In this document: positions 8,912 to 18,099 of the stretch, piece after piece
Numbering within the stretch: the first letter of the stretch is position 1
Layout: each line of letters starts with the position of its first letter
Source of the DNA: Clostridium beijerinckii
GTDB lineage: Bacteria; Bacillota; Clostridia; Clostridiales; Clostridiaceae
Assembly: GCA_003129525.1 (NCBI GenBank)
Contig: CP029329.1
Span: forward strand, 3,718,001-3,782,000
DNA: 64,000 bases
Direction: 5' to 3'
Program-made: the position numbers and the translations under genes
The notes under the pieces: model-generated
The model's input: the letters and a program-made list of their open reading frames with translations, nothing else
What the model was told of the DNA's origin: nothing
Database searches by the model: none

Positions 8912-10612
8912 TTATCTAAAATTATATTCTGTAACAATACTTTCTCTATTTTGAGTTACATCATTAAAATATTCATAAAGTGATATTCCCAAAAAGCTTC
9001 CTGTTATATTATAAACATTGTTAAATCCTAAATTTTGAAGAGCTAGTGTAGCATTATAACTTCTTTGACCAGTTCTACAGTGAAGATATACTGGTTTATC
9101 TTTTGGAATCTCATTAGTTCTTTCTCTTAGTTCGCTTAATGGAATATTAATAGAATTTTTTATATGACCATTAGAATACTCTCCTCTTTCTCTAACATCT
9201 ATTATAAAAGCATTATGCTCCACAAGTCCTCTAACTAAATCAACATTAACTTGCTTAAAATCTCCATTTAAAAGATTGGAACCAACATATCCTGCATAAT
9301 TAACAACATCTTTTGCTGTAGAAAATGGTGGTGCATAACATAATTCTAAATCTTTTAAATCTTCCACAGTTCCTCCAAATTTTATTGCAGTCGCAATTAC
9401 ATCTATCCTTTTTGTAACATCACCTTTACCTATTGCTTGAGCACCCAAAATTTTTCCAGTTGGAACTTCATATAATAATTTTAAATGTACGGGAGATGAA
9501 TCAGGCATAATTCCTACTTTATCAGTAAGTATTACCCTTACAACATCATACTTAATTTTCATATTTAGAACATTTATAAGTGCTTCATTTAATCCTGTTG
9601 ATGCTCCATTATAATCAAAAACTTTTATAGCAGATGACCCAATATATCCTTTATTTAAACCCTTTTTTCCATTAATATGATCTGCAACAGATCTAGCTTC
9701 TTTTTGGGCTGGACCTGCAAGTGATAATTTTGCCATAGAATGAGTTAATGAATTGTAAACTTCTATTGCATCACCAACTGCATATATATTATTATCATTC
9801 GTTCTATAATTTTGATCTACTTTTATTGCTCCAGTTTCACCAATTTCTAAATCTGCACCTTTAGCTAAATCAGTTTCAGGAGATACTCCTATAGCCATAA
9901 CAACAACTTTTGCATTTATTTTTTTACCTGAAGATAAAATTACTGTATCTTTTTCAAATTTTTCAACTTTATCGCCAACTATTAAGTTTATTCCACGATC
10001 AAATATCTCTTTATGAAATATTTGAACCATATCAAAATCAAAAGGTCGAAGTATCTGATCCGTTGCTTCTATAAGTGCTACATTATATCCTGCTTCTCTT
10101 AAATTTTCTGATGCCTCAACTCCTATATATCCTCCACCAATAACTGCTATATCTTTTATATCAATTGATTTTACATACTTGTTTAATTTATCTATATCAA
10201 CAACATTTCTAATTGTAAAAATATTTACTTCTTCAATTCCTGATATGTTCGGTACAATTGGCTTAGCCCCAGGAGATAATACTAACTTATCGTAAGTTTC
10301 TTTATATGTTTCCCCAGTTTGTAAATTTCTAATGTTTACATATTTCTCTTCTTTGTTTATTGATAAAACCTCATTATTTACTCTTGCTTGAATTTTATAT
10401 TGAACCATAAACTTTTCAGGACTCATTAGAACCAACTTATCAGCTTCATCTATTACTCCACTTAAATGATATGGGAGTGCGCAATTTGAAAAAGATACAT
10501 GAGGCCCTTTTTCAAACATTATTATTTCATCTTCTTCACTAAGTCTTCTAAGTCTCGCTGCTGCAGATGCTCCCCCTGCAACTCCACCTACTATTAATAT
10601 TTTTTTCTTCAT
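8912..10612 (-). CDS. CoA-disulfide/persulfide reductase with C-terminal rhodanese domain
   Basis: NAD(P)H- and FAD-dependent reductase of CoA disulfide or CoA/protein persulfides, 566 residues. FAD site GGVAGGAS at residues 9-16, redox cysteine C44 (SFSNCALPYH), NAD site GGGYIGVEASE near 160, second FAD motif YAVGDAIEV near 275, dimerisation domain, then a rhodanese domain from about 455 with active cysteine in HCRTGQR near residue 520. Length and order match the CoADR-RHD (Npsr-like) group. It lacks the TusA and DsrE domains of its frameshifted neighbour at 5552-8030. It follows the small rhodanese and the Crp/Fnr gene by 51 and 103 bases, so the three probably form one operon. AGGAAGGGG precedes the ATG. 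Confidence 0.88.
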   Translation of the reverse strand: MKKKILIVGGVAGGASAAARLRRLSEEDEIIMFEKGPHVSFSNCALPYHLSGVIDEADKLVLMSPEKFMVQYKIQARVNNEVLSINKEEKYVNIRNLQTGETYKETYDKLVLSPGAKPIVPNISGIEEVNIFTIRNVVDIDKLNKYVKSIDIKDIAVIGGGYIGVEASENLREAGYNVALIEATDQILRPFDFDMVQIFHKEIFDRGINLIVGDKVEKFEKDTVILSSGKKINAKVVVMAIGVSPETDLAKGADLEIGETGAIKVDQNYRTNDNNIYAVGDAIEVYNSLTHSMAKLSLAGPAQKEARSVADHINGKKGLNKGYIGSSAIKVFDYNGASTGLNEALINVLNMKIKYDVVRVILTDKVGIMPDSSPVHLKLLYEVPTGKILGAQAIGKGDVTKRIDVIATAIKFGGTVEDLKDLELCYAPPFSTAKDVVNYAGYVGSNLLNGDFKQVNVDLVRGLVEHNAFIIDVRERGEYSNGHIKNSINIPLSELRERTNEIPKDKPVYLHCRTGQRSYNATLALQNLGFNNVYNITGSFLGISLYEYFNDVTQNRESIVTEYNFR

Positions 10613-10663
10613 AATATTCTTCCCCTTCCTAAATTAAATACTTTTTATAAACCAATCCAATTA

Positions 10664-10984
10664 CTATTTTCTCTTTGTTCCTGCATATGATCCCATTCCG
10701 CCTGCAACATTTACAACATCAAAACCTTGTTTTACAAGACTATTACATGCTCTTGCGCTTCTTCCACCAGATTGACACATTATGTAATATTCTTTACTTT
10801 TATTTAAATACTTATCTGGTTCATTTAAAAGTTGTCCCATTGGGATATTTTTAGCACTTTTTATACTTCCACCTTTATATTCATATACTTCTCTAATATC
10901 AATTAATTCAACTTTTCCAATTAAATTATCAATATCATTTACATTAATTACTTTTCCTTCGTCTTTTTTAAAAAATCCAAACAT
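10664..10984 (-). CDS. Rhodanese-like sulfurtransferase
   Basis: Single-domain rhodanese, 106 residues, predicted to carry sulfur as a cysteine persulfide. The active loop CQSGGRS has the catalytic cysteine near residue 83; the conserved IDIREVYEYKGG motif precedes it. It starts with a short basic MFGFFKK segment that is too short for a signal peptide. It sits between the Crp/Fnr regulator (52 bases upstream) and the CoADR-rhodanese gene (51 bases downstream), consistent with one transcript led by the autoregulated promoter at 11771. AGGAGGAGATAAAA precedes the ATG. Confidence 0.88.
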   Translation of the reverse strand: MFGFFKKDEGKVINVNDIDNLIGKVELIDIREVYEYKGGSIKSAKNIPMGQLLNEPDKYLNKSKEYYIMCQSGGRSARACNSLVKQGFDVVNVAGGMGSYAGTKRK

Positions 10985-11036
10985 TTTTATCTCCTCCTAA
11001 AATTAATTATTGTACTTAATTTAATATTTACATTAT

Positions 11037-11723
11037 TTAAACTTTCAATATTTCATTTAAATCCTTAAGTATTACGATTTTACCTCGTTCCAATTTTATA
11101 TATCCTCTTTTTTCAATCCTTTTTAGACTTCTACTAACAACCTCTCGAACTGAATCAACTTCAAAAGCCAATTCATTATGAGTTGCATAAACTATTTTGC
11201 TATTTTTCTTAATAAGTAATCTAATAAGTCTTGATTCTAAAGATTCATGAATCATATCTTCTTTATTTTCTAAAACAAGATTAAATTTTCTATATAAATC
11301 TTTATACATATATAATAAAAACTCGTTATCTTGAATGAAATGTTTTCCAACTATATCAAAGGGTATTATGCAAACTTCAGAATCTTGAATTGCTTTACCA
11401 GCTATATTTAAAGATTCTAAATTTGATAAACAGCTTAGAGCTTCATGGCAAAATTCTCCTTGTTTTATGTTATAAAGATTAGTTTCTTCCCCATCTTTAT
11501 TAATTTTTTGTATTTTTATTGTTCCCTTTATTACAAATAAAACTCCCGCACAAACTGCATCTGCTGAAGATACATATTCATCAGAATATACAGTCTTAAA
11601 AATTGCTTGTGTACTTATAATTTCATTATTTTCTTTATCAATCTTTTTCAATACCGGATACATCTCATACAAAGAATTTATATCTTTTGATCTATTGTCT
11701 AATGTTTCACCATAATTTTTCAT
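11037..11723 (-). CDS. Crp/Fnr-family regulator of the sulfur cluster
   Basis: Transcription factor with an N-terminal cyclic-nucleotide-like beta barrel (about residues 25-145) and a C-terminal winged HTH (FEVDSVREVVSRSLKRI near 188-204). 228 residues. There is no N-terminal FNR-type cysteine cluster; single cysteines occur at about residues 59, 92 and 97, which could act as thiol sensors. The gene is first in an operon with the rhodanese and a CoADR, and the palindrome TGTGACTTAGTCACA lies 48 bases before its start. The same palindrome precedes the other CoADR, thioredoxin and the NapH-like gene, so this protein is the likely regulator of all four units. The signal (persulfide, oxidised CoA or similar) is inferred. 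Confidence 0.85.
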   Translation of the reverse strand: MKNYGETLDNRSKDINSLYEMYPVLKKIDKENNEIISTQAIFKTVYSDEYVSSADAVCAGVLFVIKGTIKIQKINKDGEETNLYNIKQGEFCHEALSCLSNLESLNIAGKAIQDSEVCIIPFDIVGKHFIQDNEFLLYMYKDLYRKFNLVLENKEDMIHESLESRLIRLLIKKNSKIVYATHNELAFEVDSVREVVSRSLKRIEKRGYIKLERGKIVILKDLNEILKV

Positions 11724-11770
11724 TTACTCCCCTCCTTGACTTTATTATATAATATTCTTTCACAAATATA

Positions 11771-11785
11771 TGTGACTTAGTCACA
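11771..11785. promoter_or_regulatory. Crp/Fnr-type operator, sulfur regulon (box 3, autoregulatory)
   Basis: TGTGACTTAGTCACA, the most symmetric of the four boxes (TGTGAC-TTA-GTCACA), 48 bases before the regulator start; this close position would fit repression. Confidence 0.75.
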
Positions 11786-11810
11786 TATATGATAAAAATT
11801 TAAAAAATAC

Positions 11811-11850
11811 AAAAAATAGAGGATAAACTATTTTCTAGTATCCTCTCTTT
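11811..11850 (-). terminator. Terminator of the NapH-like gene
   Basis: Stem AGAGGATA/TATCCTCT followed on the minus strand by ATTTTTTG. Its loop sequence (AACTATTTTCTAG) is repeated in the terminator at 15812-15853. Confidence 0.8.
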
Positions 11851-11864
11851 TAACTCTGAAAAAA

Positions 11865-12521
11865 TTATTTTATAGTTATTTTATTATATCCTATTGCTTT
11901 TTTAGGACAAGCACTTACACATTTACCACATTGTATACAATCTGGATGGCTTAATAAATCATCTTTGTAATCATAAGGAACTAATCCTAATGGACATTTC
12001 TTTTCACATATTTTACATGAAACACATGATGATGATACATTTAATACTTTTTTACTTTTTCTAAATTTTGATACAACTGATGCCATAGTTCCCATTGGGC
12101 AAAAATTACACCATGTTCTATGGTTATAGACTAAAGATAATAAAATACCTATTATAGTTGTTACAACAATTAATCTATAAAATACCATTCCTATACCGTA
12201 AAGATTGCCCCAACTTTTACTTACTCCTGAAATAAAAACTGTCATCATAATTGCTAGTATTATAGCTCTAAAATAATAAGATTTAAAAAACTTAGGTGGG
12301 TTTCTTTTATTACTAAATTTAGAAACTACATTATCATAAAAGCTTCCCCTTGGGCATAAATTTCCACACCAGAATCTGCCCTTAAAAAATGAAACAATTA
12401 TAGGTGCTATCATACAAATGGCTGCTACCACTGCAAACCTTAAATCAAACAAACCTAATCCTATAAAAGCAATTAACAGGACAAACGAATACTTTTTCCA
12501 TAACTTTAAAAATTTTTCCAC
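11865..12521 (-). CDS. NapH-like 4Fe-4S membrane protein
   Basis: Membrane-bound iron-sulfur protein of the NapH/YccM/NosR-tail type, 218 residues. Four to five membrane segments; two CxxxCP motifs at cytoplasmic loops (CGNLCPRG near residue 52, CNFCPMG near 138), and two C-terminal ferredoxin-type clusters (CVSCKICEKKCP near 166 and CIQCGKCVSACP near 195). Such proteins pass electrons between the quinone pool or a membrane donor and a partner oxidoreductase. No catalytic partner lies beside it. It is monocistronic, starts with GTG after GGAGG, and has the TGTGACTTTATCACT box, so it belongs to the sulfur regulon. A role in moving electrons for sulfur or thiol reduction is inference. Confidence 0.75.
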   Translation of the reverse strand: MEKFLKLWKKYSFVLLIAFIGLGLFDLRFAVVAAICMIAPIIVSFFKGRFWCGNLCPRGSFYDNVVSKFSNKRNPPKFFKSYYFRAIILAIMMTVFISGVSKSWGNLYGIGMVFYRLIVVTTIIGILLSLVYNHRTWCNFCPMGTMASVVSKFRKSKKVLNVSSSCVSCKICEKKCPLGLVPYDYKDDLLSHPDCIQCGKCVSACPKKAIGYNKITIK

Positions 12522-12619
12522 AAAAATACCTCCGATTTATTATTCTGTAATGATCTAATCAGTTTTTAATATTTATTAATTAGTTCTTTTTTATTATATT
12601 CACTATCTCTATTATTCTC

Positions 12620-12634
12620 TGTGACTTTATCACT
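12620..12634. promoter_or_regulatory. Crp/Fnr-type operator, sulfur regulon (box 4)
   Basis: TGTGACTTTATCACT, 99 bases before the NapH-like start. Confidence 0.7.
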
Positions 12635-12650
12635 TAATTAAATTTTATAA

Positions 12651-12690
12651 AAAAATCACTCAAGTTATTTAATTCCTTGAGTGATTTTTA
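12651..12690 (-). terminator. Terminator of the chr-lgt operon
   Basis: Stem AAAATCACTCAAG/CTTGAGTGATTTT with T-run, 13 bases after the second chromate transporter gene. Confidence 0.85.
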
Positions 12691-12702
12691 GATAAAACAT
12701 AT

Positions 12703-13224
12703 TTATTTGAACATAATAAACCCTGTTATGCCAGAAAGTATAGCTAGAACAATTGTATCCATTTTAAATCTATAACTTAGTATAAAAGCTACGACAAATA
12801 TAATTATGCTTTGTATATTTACAAAAACATCTCCCATAAGCATAATAGCAGCAGATGCAATAAGACCGATTGAAGAAAGTCTTATATACTTTAAGACATT
12901 TTCAACATATTTATCATGTCTATATTTCATAAAGAGTTTTGCAATAATATAAATTATTATTACAGATGGCAAAACTACTCCAAATGTTGCAAAGATTGAT
13001 CCTATGACTCCCGCTGTTTTATATCCAACATAAGTAGAAGTGTTAATTGCTAAAGGCCCTGGTGTTACTTGACTAATTCCTACTATGTTTATAAATTCTT
13101 GATTAGTTAGCCAATGATTTACGTTCACTACTTCTCTTGTTATTAGTGGAAGCATTGCATATCCTCCACCAAAGCTAAACAGACCTATTTTAAAAAATGT
13201 TAAAAATAATTTAAGTAATATCAT
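12703..13224 (-). CDS. Chromate transporter, half-size subunit 2
   Basis: Half-length CHR-family membrane protein, 173 residues, one CHR domain. Family motifs: [18 protein letters not shown] at residues 11-28 and GISQVTPGPLAINTSTYVG near 49-67. Two such halves together match one long ChrA and are thought to work as a heteromeric pair exporting chromate or a related oxyanion; in anaerobes the real substrate may be sulfate-like. It overlaps its partner at 13211-13759 by 14 bases, with AGGAG inside the partner's 3' end, indicating coupled translation. Confidence 0.85.
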   Translation of the reverse strand: MILLKLFLTFFKIGLFSFGGGYAMLPLITREVVNVNHWLTNQEFINIVGISQVTPGPLAINTSTYVGYKTAGVIGSIFATFGVVLPSVIIIYIIAKLFMKYRHDKYVENVLKYIRLSSIGLIASAAIMLMGDVFVNIQSIIIFVVAFILSYRFKMDTIVLAILSGITGFIMFK

Positions 13225-13759
13225 TTTTATTTCTCCTTTTTACCTCTAATACGCCAATTACAATAGCACCTAAAATAACATATATAGGAGTAATTTTAAA
13301 TCCTGCAACTAAAATTATAGCTAGTAAAGGTATAATAACATTTCTTCTATTTACATTAGCTGTTTTACTCATTGTTAACGCTGGTACAGCAATGAGTGCA
13401 ACAACTGCTGGTCTTATTCCTTTAAATACTCTTTCAATTATAGGATTATTTTCTATACCTATAAATACTGACGCTACTAAAATTATTATTATAAAAGAAG
13501 GTAATGTAGATCCTAAAACAGCAAATATTAAACCTTTAATTCCACTAATCCTATACCCTACAAATACACTTATATTTACAGCTAAAGGTCCTGGAGCAGA
13601 TTGAGAAACAGCAACCATATCTAAAAATTCTTTTTCGTCTATCCATTTCTTTTTTTCTATCACTTCTTTTTGAATCAAAGGAAGCATTGCATATCCTCCA
13701 CCTAGAGTAAAGAGGCCAATTTTAAAAAATGAAATAAAAATTTCTCTTAAAACTTTCAT
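13211..13759 (-). CDS. Chromate transporter, half-size subunit 1
   Basis: The other CHR half, 182 residues, with the same layout: [18 protein letters not shown] at residues 12-29 and [19 protein letters not shown] near 49-67. The two halves are clearly paralogous but not recent duplicates. The gene starts inside the end of lgt (overlap of 4 bases), so lgt, this gene and its partner form one operon closed by the terminator at 12651. Substrate as discussed for the partner is uncertain. Confidence 0.85.
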   Translation of the reverse strand: MKVLREIFISFFKIGLFTLGGGYAMLPLIQKEVIEKKKWIDEKEFLDMVAVSQSAPGPLAVNISVFVGYRISGIKGLIFAVLGSTLPSFIIIILVASVFIGIENNPIIERVFKGIRPAVVALIAVPALTMSKTANVNRRNVIIPLLAIILVAGFKITPIYVILGAIVIGVLEVKRRNKNDIT

Positions 13760-14526
13760 GAATCTCTCCTTATTTTTTTATTATAATTTAAAAATATAAA
13801 TATAACCCAAATCAAAACCCCACTCAAGCTCATTAATTGAGCAATCCTAATATTTCCTAGCATTAAGCTATCTGTTCTCAATCCTTCAATTAAAAAGCGA
13901 CCTATAGAATATAATCCAATATATGTGAAAAATACCACTCCATTTTTCTTATTTTTCCTTAATAAAATCATTAATATTATAAATATTATTATGTTCCAAG
14001 TAGATTCATATAAAAAAGTAGGATTATAATATGTTCCATTTATATTCATACCATTTTGAATAAACATAGGAAAATGTTTAATAAATTCATAACTGACAGA
14101 ATCTCCATGAGCTTCTTGATTAAAAAAGTTTCCCCATCGTCCCAATGCTTGTGCAAGTATAATAGAAGGCGCTGCTACATCTGCAAATTTAATAAAGTTT
14201 AATTTTTTAATTTTCGTATATATTAATGCTGTTCCTATTGCAAAAATAAGCCCACCGTGTATAGCAAGTCCGCCATGCCTTATGTTAAATGCTTCCATAA
14301 TATTGTTTTTATAATTTTCAAATTCAAATGCTACATAATATAGTCTTGCACCTACAATACCAATTGGAATAGAAAGAAGTACAATATTTAGTAAATTATC
14401 ATAATCAACTTCTCTCCATTTACAATTATAATTTGCAATTAATATTCCGAGTGTCATTCCTGTTGCAATTATTATCCCATACCATCTTATATCAAGTCCC
14501 ATAACTGAAAATGCTGTTGGATTCAT
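13756..14526 (-). CDS. lgt: Prolipoprotein diacylglyceryl transferase
   Basis: Membrane enzyme that transfers diacylglycerol from phosphatidylglycerol to the lipobox cysteine of prolipoproteins, the first step of lipoprotein maturation. 256 residues, seven membrane segments. The signature [13 protein letters not shown] near residues 129-141, HGGLAIHGG near 84, and the C-terminal [11 protein letters not shown] are all present. Placing lgt in front of a chromate-transporter pair is unusual but the 4-base overlap shows they are co-transcribed. Clostridia often have more than one lgt, so this may be an extra copy. Confidence 0.92.
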   Translation of the reverse strand: MNPTAFSVMGLDIRWYGIIIATGMTLGILIANYNCKWREVDYDNLLNIVLLSIPIGIVGARLYYVAFEFENYKNNIMEAFNIRHGGLAIHGGLIFAIGTALIYTKIKKLNFIKFADVAAPSIILAQALGRWGNFFNQEAHGDSVSYEFIKHFPMFIQNGMNINGTYYNPTFLYESTWNIIIFIILMILLRKNKKNGVVFFTYIGLYSIGRFLIEGLRTDSLMLGNIRIAQLMSLSGVLIWVIFIFLNYNKKIRRDS

Positions 14527-14544
14527 AAATTCACGTCCTATCTT

Positions 14545-15678
14545 TTAATTTTGTAATTTTTGTATAACCATAGCACATGCTCCCATTGCTATGGAGTTAT
14601 CTTTATAATGTCCACCATTACTAAATTGAATATTATTATTTTTAATATGACATTTTTTAAAAGCTATTTCTTTAGCTATATTATAAAATAAATTTGAATT
14701 TTGTATTAATGGACCACTTAATATTATTAACTCTGGATTGAACAATTTCATATAATTTGAAAGTGCTATTCCAAAATATAAAGCTGAATTCTTAATAATA
14801 TTCATAGCAACTTCATTTTCTCTTTCTGCCAAACTACAAACATCTCTGTAATTAATATTATTTAATTTTTTATTTAAATATGATCCATTAATTTCTTTCA
14901 TTTCATTAATAAATTTTCTTGTTATATTTGCTATTGATACATAACTCTCTATACACCCATGATTACCACAAGAGCATAACTCTCCATTAGCATCAACAAT
15001 CATATGACCAAATGCATCTTCTGAATTGTTAATTGTGCGAATTAAAACCCCTGATGAAATAATTCCGGTTCTTATTCCTACACCGCAGTTTATATACGCA
15101 ATATTTTTTTTACCTTTTCCAAATCCAAAATTATACTCTCCAATAACTGCTGCATTAGCACCATTATCTACACATATTATTGCATCTAATTCTTTATCTA
15201 AAACATCATATAAGGGCTTAATGTTAAATCCATCAACAATTCCTATCCCAATTCCAACAATTGATGATTTTTGTATGTGTAATTTTGTACACATATCTTT
15301 TATATAAGGAGGTATTATTTCATTTATGTTTTCAATCTCATATTCATGGCTTAATAATCTTTCTTCAATTATTTTTAATTTCAAATTCGTTATAACTATT
15401 TTAGTATAAGTTCTCGATATATCAATTCCAATAATATAAAATTCCCTTGGATTCACATCATATAAACTAGGTTTCCTTCCACCTGTAGATTCTCCAATAT
15501 CTATTTCTACGATTATTTTTTCATCAAGTAAAATTTGAAGATCTCTATTTAGTGTAGTTAATTTTATTTTAGTCTTATCTATCAATTCACTTTTAGTTAT
15601 AGGACCTTTTTTTTGTACAATATCAAATATGTGCTTGCCTCTATCATTTAATGATTCAAAACTTTTATAAGCTTCCAA
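14545..15678 (-). CDS. ROK-family transcriptional regulator
   Basis: 377 residues: N-terminal winged HTH (GPITKSELIDKTKIKLTTLN near residues 25-44), then a ROK sugar-kinase-like domain. The zinc motif CSCGNHGCIES near residues 234-244, preceded by GHMIVD, is complete. The kinase-like VDNGANAAVIGE segment suggests sugar binding; regulators of this type (NagC/XylR) usually respond to a sugar or sugar phosphate. Start is TTG after a weak AAGGTAAGTGAAG. It lies 18 bases upstream of lgt, so it probably heads the lgt-chr operon, although no sugar gene is near. Target genes unknown. Confidence 0.85.
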   Translation of the reverse strand: MEAYKSFESLNDRGKHIFDIVQKKGPITKSELIDKTKIKLTTLNRDLQILLDEKIIVEIDIGESTGGRKPSLYDVNPREFYIIGIDISRTYTKIVITNLKLKIIEERLLSHEYEIENINEIIPPYIKDMCTKLHIQKSSIVGIGIGIVDGFNIKPLYDVLDKELDAIICVDNGANAAVIGEYNFGFGKGKKNIAYINCGVGIRTGIISSGVLIRTINNSEDAFGHMIVDANGELCSCGNHGCIESYVSIANITRKFINEMKEINGSYLNKKLNNINYRDVCSLAERENEVAMNIIKNSALYFGIALSNYMKLFNPELIILSGPLIQNSNLFYNIAKEIAFKKCHIKNNNIQFSNGGHYKDNSIAMGACAMVIQKLQN

Positions 15679-15811
15679 AAAACTTCACTTACCTTTCTTA
15701 ATAATAATATCACCTTTTAACCATTTTAGAAATAAGTTTTAATATTTTAATATAATACTAACTTTCACTTAGTGCAGATATTCTTATGTGGTTTTCTGAA
15801 CGCTAAAGCAT

Positions 15812-15853
15812 AAATAAAAAAGAGAGGTTAACTATTTTCTAGTATCCCCTCTT
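15812..15853 (-). terminator. Terminator of the two-component operon
   Basis: Stem AGAGGTTA/TATCCCCTCT with A-run that becomes a T-run on the minus strand. The loop AACTATTTTCTAGTATCC is shared with the terminator at 11811. Confidence 0.75.
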
Positions 15854-15898
15854 CCATATAACGTATATTTTATTATTTTTCATTCTTATTCACTCCCT

Positions 15899-16297
15899 CT
15901 ATTTTGTATATTCCTTAAACTCATCATATGATAATTCTCCCTTTGCAAGTTTTTCACATATATTATTATCCCAGTTATTACTTTCAATCGCATTTTTAAT
16001 ATTTAAAAATTCTCTGGTGCCTATGGCACATTGTGCATATCTTTCAAGAAGTATAGGAATAAATTTGTTTGAATATTTTATATCTTCAATAATAGATTTC
16101 CTTTCTATATATTCATCCGCAGTTATAATTCCAGAAGCATATTTTACTTTAAGTATATCTATTAACTTTATTGTAAATGGATTTAACGATGGCTTATTTT
16201 TTAATAGAATAAATATTAAAATTGAAAAAGCCATTAAAATAAACATTAAAATATAAGATCCATAAAACCCCATTCCCATATGATGACCACGCATCAT
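15899..16297 (-). CDS. SHOCT-domain membrane protein
   Basis: 132 residues. A His/Met-rich N-terminus (MMRGHHMGMG) leads into one membrane segment (about residues 13-33); a SHOCT-type short helical domain follows (LKVKYASGIITADEYIERK near 49-67). The rest is helical without known motif. It overlaps the kinase gene by 4 bases (ATGA), and its ribosome site GGAGGTG lies inside the kinase end, so translation is coupled. The His/Met richness, also seen in the secreted protein across the promoter, hints at metal sensing or binding by this system; this is inference. Confidence 0.65.
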   Translation of the reverse strand: MMRGHHMGMGFYGSYILMFILMAFSILIFILLKNKPSLNPFTIKLIDILKVKYASGIITADEYIERKSIIEDIKYSNKFIPILLERYAQCAIGTREFLNIKNAIESNNWDNNICEKLAKGELSYDEFKEYTK

Positions 16298-18099
16298 AAT
16301 TTCACCTCCAGTGAATCTTTTAAAATTTCAAATGAAATAGTTATTGTTGTACCTTTGTCTAAATCGCTTTCTATAGAGAACTGTCCATTTAAAACTTTTA
16401 CTAATCCTTTAGCTATTGAAAGACCAAGACCAGTTCCCTCGACTTTTGAGTTTCTTGATTTATCAGCTTTAAAGAATTTTTCTCCTAAGTACTGAATTTC
16501 ATCTTTTGGTATCCCTATTCCATTATCTCTAATAGTTATATACATATTTTTATTATCTGCTTTTGTAGATACCTCTAGAATACCTTTGTAGGGAGAAAAC
16601 TTAATTGCATTATCTAAAAAAATTATAAGTAGTTGTTTTAATTTATAATAGTCACTTAATATCGTTGTCACATTGCTTTGCAACGATAATTGTAAATTCA
16701 TATTTTTATTATTTATTAAAAGTTTAAAGCCTCTAATTGTATCATTAATCAGCATATTAATATCAATAGGAATAAATTCAATCTCTAATGTTCCTGATTC
16801 TAACTTACTTAAATCAAGTAGATCTTTAACCATTCTTTCAAGTCGATTAGTTTCTTTTATTAGTGTAACGCAAGTATCTGCTATATCTTCTTGTTGCGTC
16901 ATCCCATCTACAATAGACTCTAAGTTGCCTTTTATAACTGTTAAAGGAGTCCTAAATTCATGAGAAACATTTGAGATAAAGTCTTTGCGCATTTGTTCAA
17001 GTTTTTCTTTTTCACTTATATCTTGAATAAAAATAACACCACCTATAATCTCATTTAAATTGTTCTTTATAGGAGATATAGAGAAATCTAATACTTTTGA
17101 TTTATGCTCTGTTATAATTGATTTTTTTTCATTGCTATATATAACATCATTAAATTCTTCAATTATATTTAATTTTGATAAGATTTTAATTATTTCTGCA
17201 TCAGTTTCCATACCTTTGTGAGAAATAAGATTTATCGCTGATTGATTTACATTTATAATATGAAAATTTGGATCCAATGCTAAAATCCCCTCACTCATAC
17301 TCGTTATTATATTACTTAACTTGTTTTTTTCTTCAAAAAGCTTGCTAATGGTATATTCAAGTTTTAAGGATAATAAGTCAAATGAACTTGATAACTCTCC
17401 TATTTCATCTTTTTGATATATATTGGTCTTTATCCCATAGTGACCTCGTGCAAGTTCTAGTGCCGCTACATTTATCTTTTTTATTGGTTTAGAGATACTT
17501 TTAGAAAAATAGTACCCCATAAATCCAACAAGGACTATTTCACCTAAAATAGTTAAAATTAAATATACAAAAAATTTGTTCATAGAATCTGATATATCAG
17601 ATGTATAAGAATTAAGAACTACAGCACCTATTACGCTATTATTTTTGTTTTTAATTGGAACTGCTATAGTCATCATGTTTTCCTTATAATAAGGGTTATA
17701 AATTTCAGAATATCCTTCTGTACCAGTTAATACCTTTTCATTAATATCCGTATAGGTTTTATTTACTTCAATATCATTTATGTAAGTAATGCTATCAGTA
17801 TTGCTGTCTGATGCAGTTATAATACTTTTATCAGAATTGATAATCCAAATCTTTGCGTTATCAATAGCGTCTAATAAATTTATAATTTTCATAAATTCCT
17901 TATTATTTGAAGTGTCAGTTATATAAGGTTCAATGGTTTGCGAAATTGATAAAGCATGTTTTTTCATATTATTTTGTTTAATCTCATAAATATTATTTTT
18001 AAACATATTTAATGCAATAATACCTATGAAAAGAGTTGAAACTATAACAATTGTTAAAAATCCAAGTGTTAATTTAAAAGTAATATTCTTCTTAAACAT
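16294..18099 (-). CDS. Membrane sensor histidine kinase (WalK-like architecture)
   Basis: Sensor kinase, 601 residues. Membrane segment 1 about residues 11-31, extracytoplasmic sensor domain 32-172 of Cache type, membrane segment 2 about 176-198, HAMP 199-252, PAS 262-360, HisKA with phospho-acceptor H380 in SHEFRTPL, and a HATPase domain with N, G1 (DNGIGIP) and G2 (GTGLGLSIAKG) boxes. It would phosphorylate the response regulator encoded immediately upstream; the two genes overlap by 8 bases. The domain order is that of WalK/PhoR kinases, but the gene context (SHOCT protein, secreted Met-rich protein) differs from the walKR operon, so it is probably a specialised paralogue. Confidence 0.88.
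   Translation of the reverse strand: MFKKNITFKLTLGFLTIVIVSTLFIGIIALNMFKNNIYEIKQNNMKKHALSISQTIEPYITDTSNNKEFMKIINLLDAIDNAKIWIINSDKSIITASDSNTDSITYINDIEVNKTYTDINEKVLTGTEGYSEIYNPYYKENMMTIAVPIKNKNNSVIGAVVLNSYTSDISDSMNKFFVYLILTILGEIVLVGFMGYYFSKSISKPIKKINVAALELARGHYGIKTNIYQKDEIGELSSSFDLLSLKLEYTISKLFEEKNKLSNIITSMSEGILALDPNFHIINVNQSAINLISHKGMETDAEIIKILSKLNIIEEFNDVIYSNEKKSIITEHKSKVLDFSISPIKNNLNEIIGGVIFIQDISEKEKLEQMRKDFISNVSHEFRTPLTVIKGNLESIVDGMTQQEDIADTCVTLIKETNRLERMVKDLLDLSKLESGTLEIEFIPIDINMLINDTIRGFKLLINNKNMNLQLSLQSNVTTILSDYYKLKQLLIIFLDNAIKFSPYKGILEVSTKADNKNMYITIRDNGIGIPKDEIQYLGEKFFKADKSRNSKVEGTGLGLSIAKGLVKVLNGQFSIESDLDKGTTITISFEILKDSLEVKL

Noticed and set aside
13392-13604. Plus-strand open frames opposite chr, kinase, hcp and gapN genes
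   Set aside because: They mirror the codon structure of well-identified minus-strand genes and lack ribosome sites.
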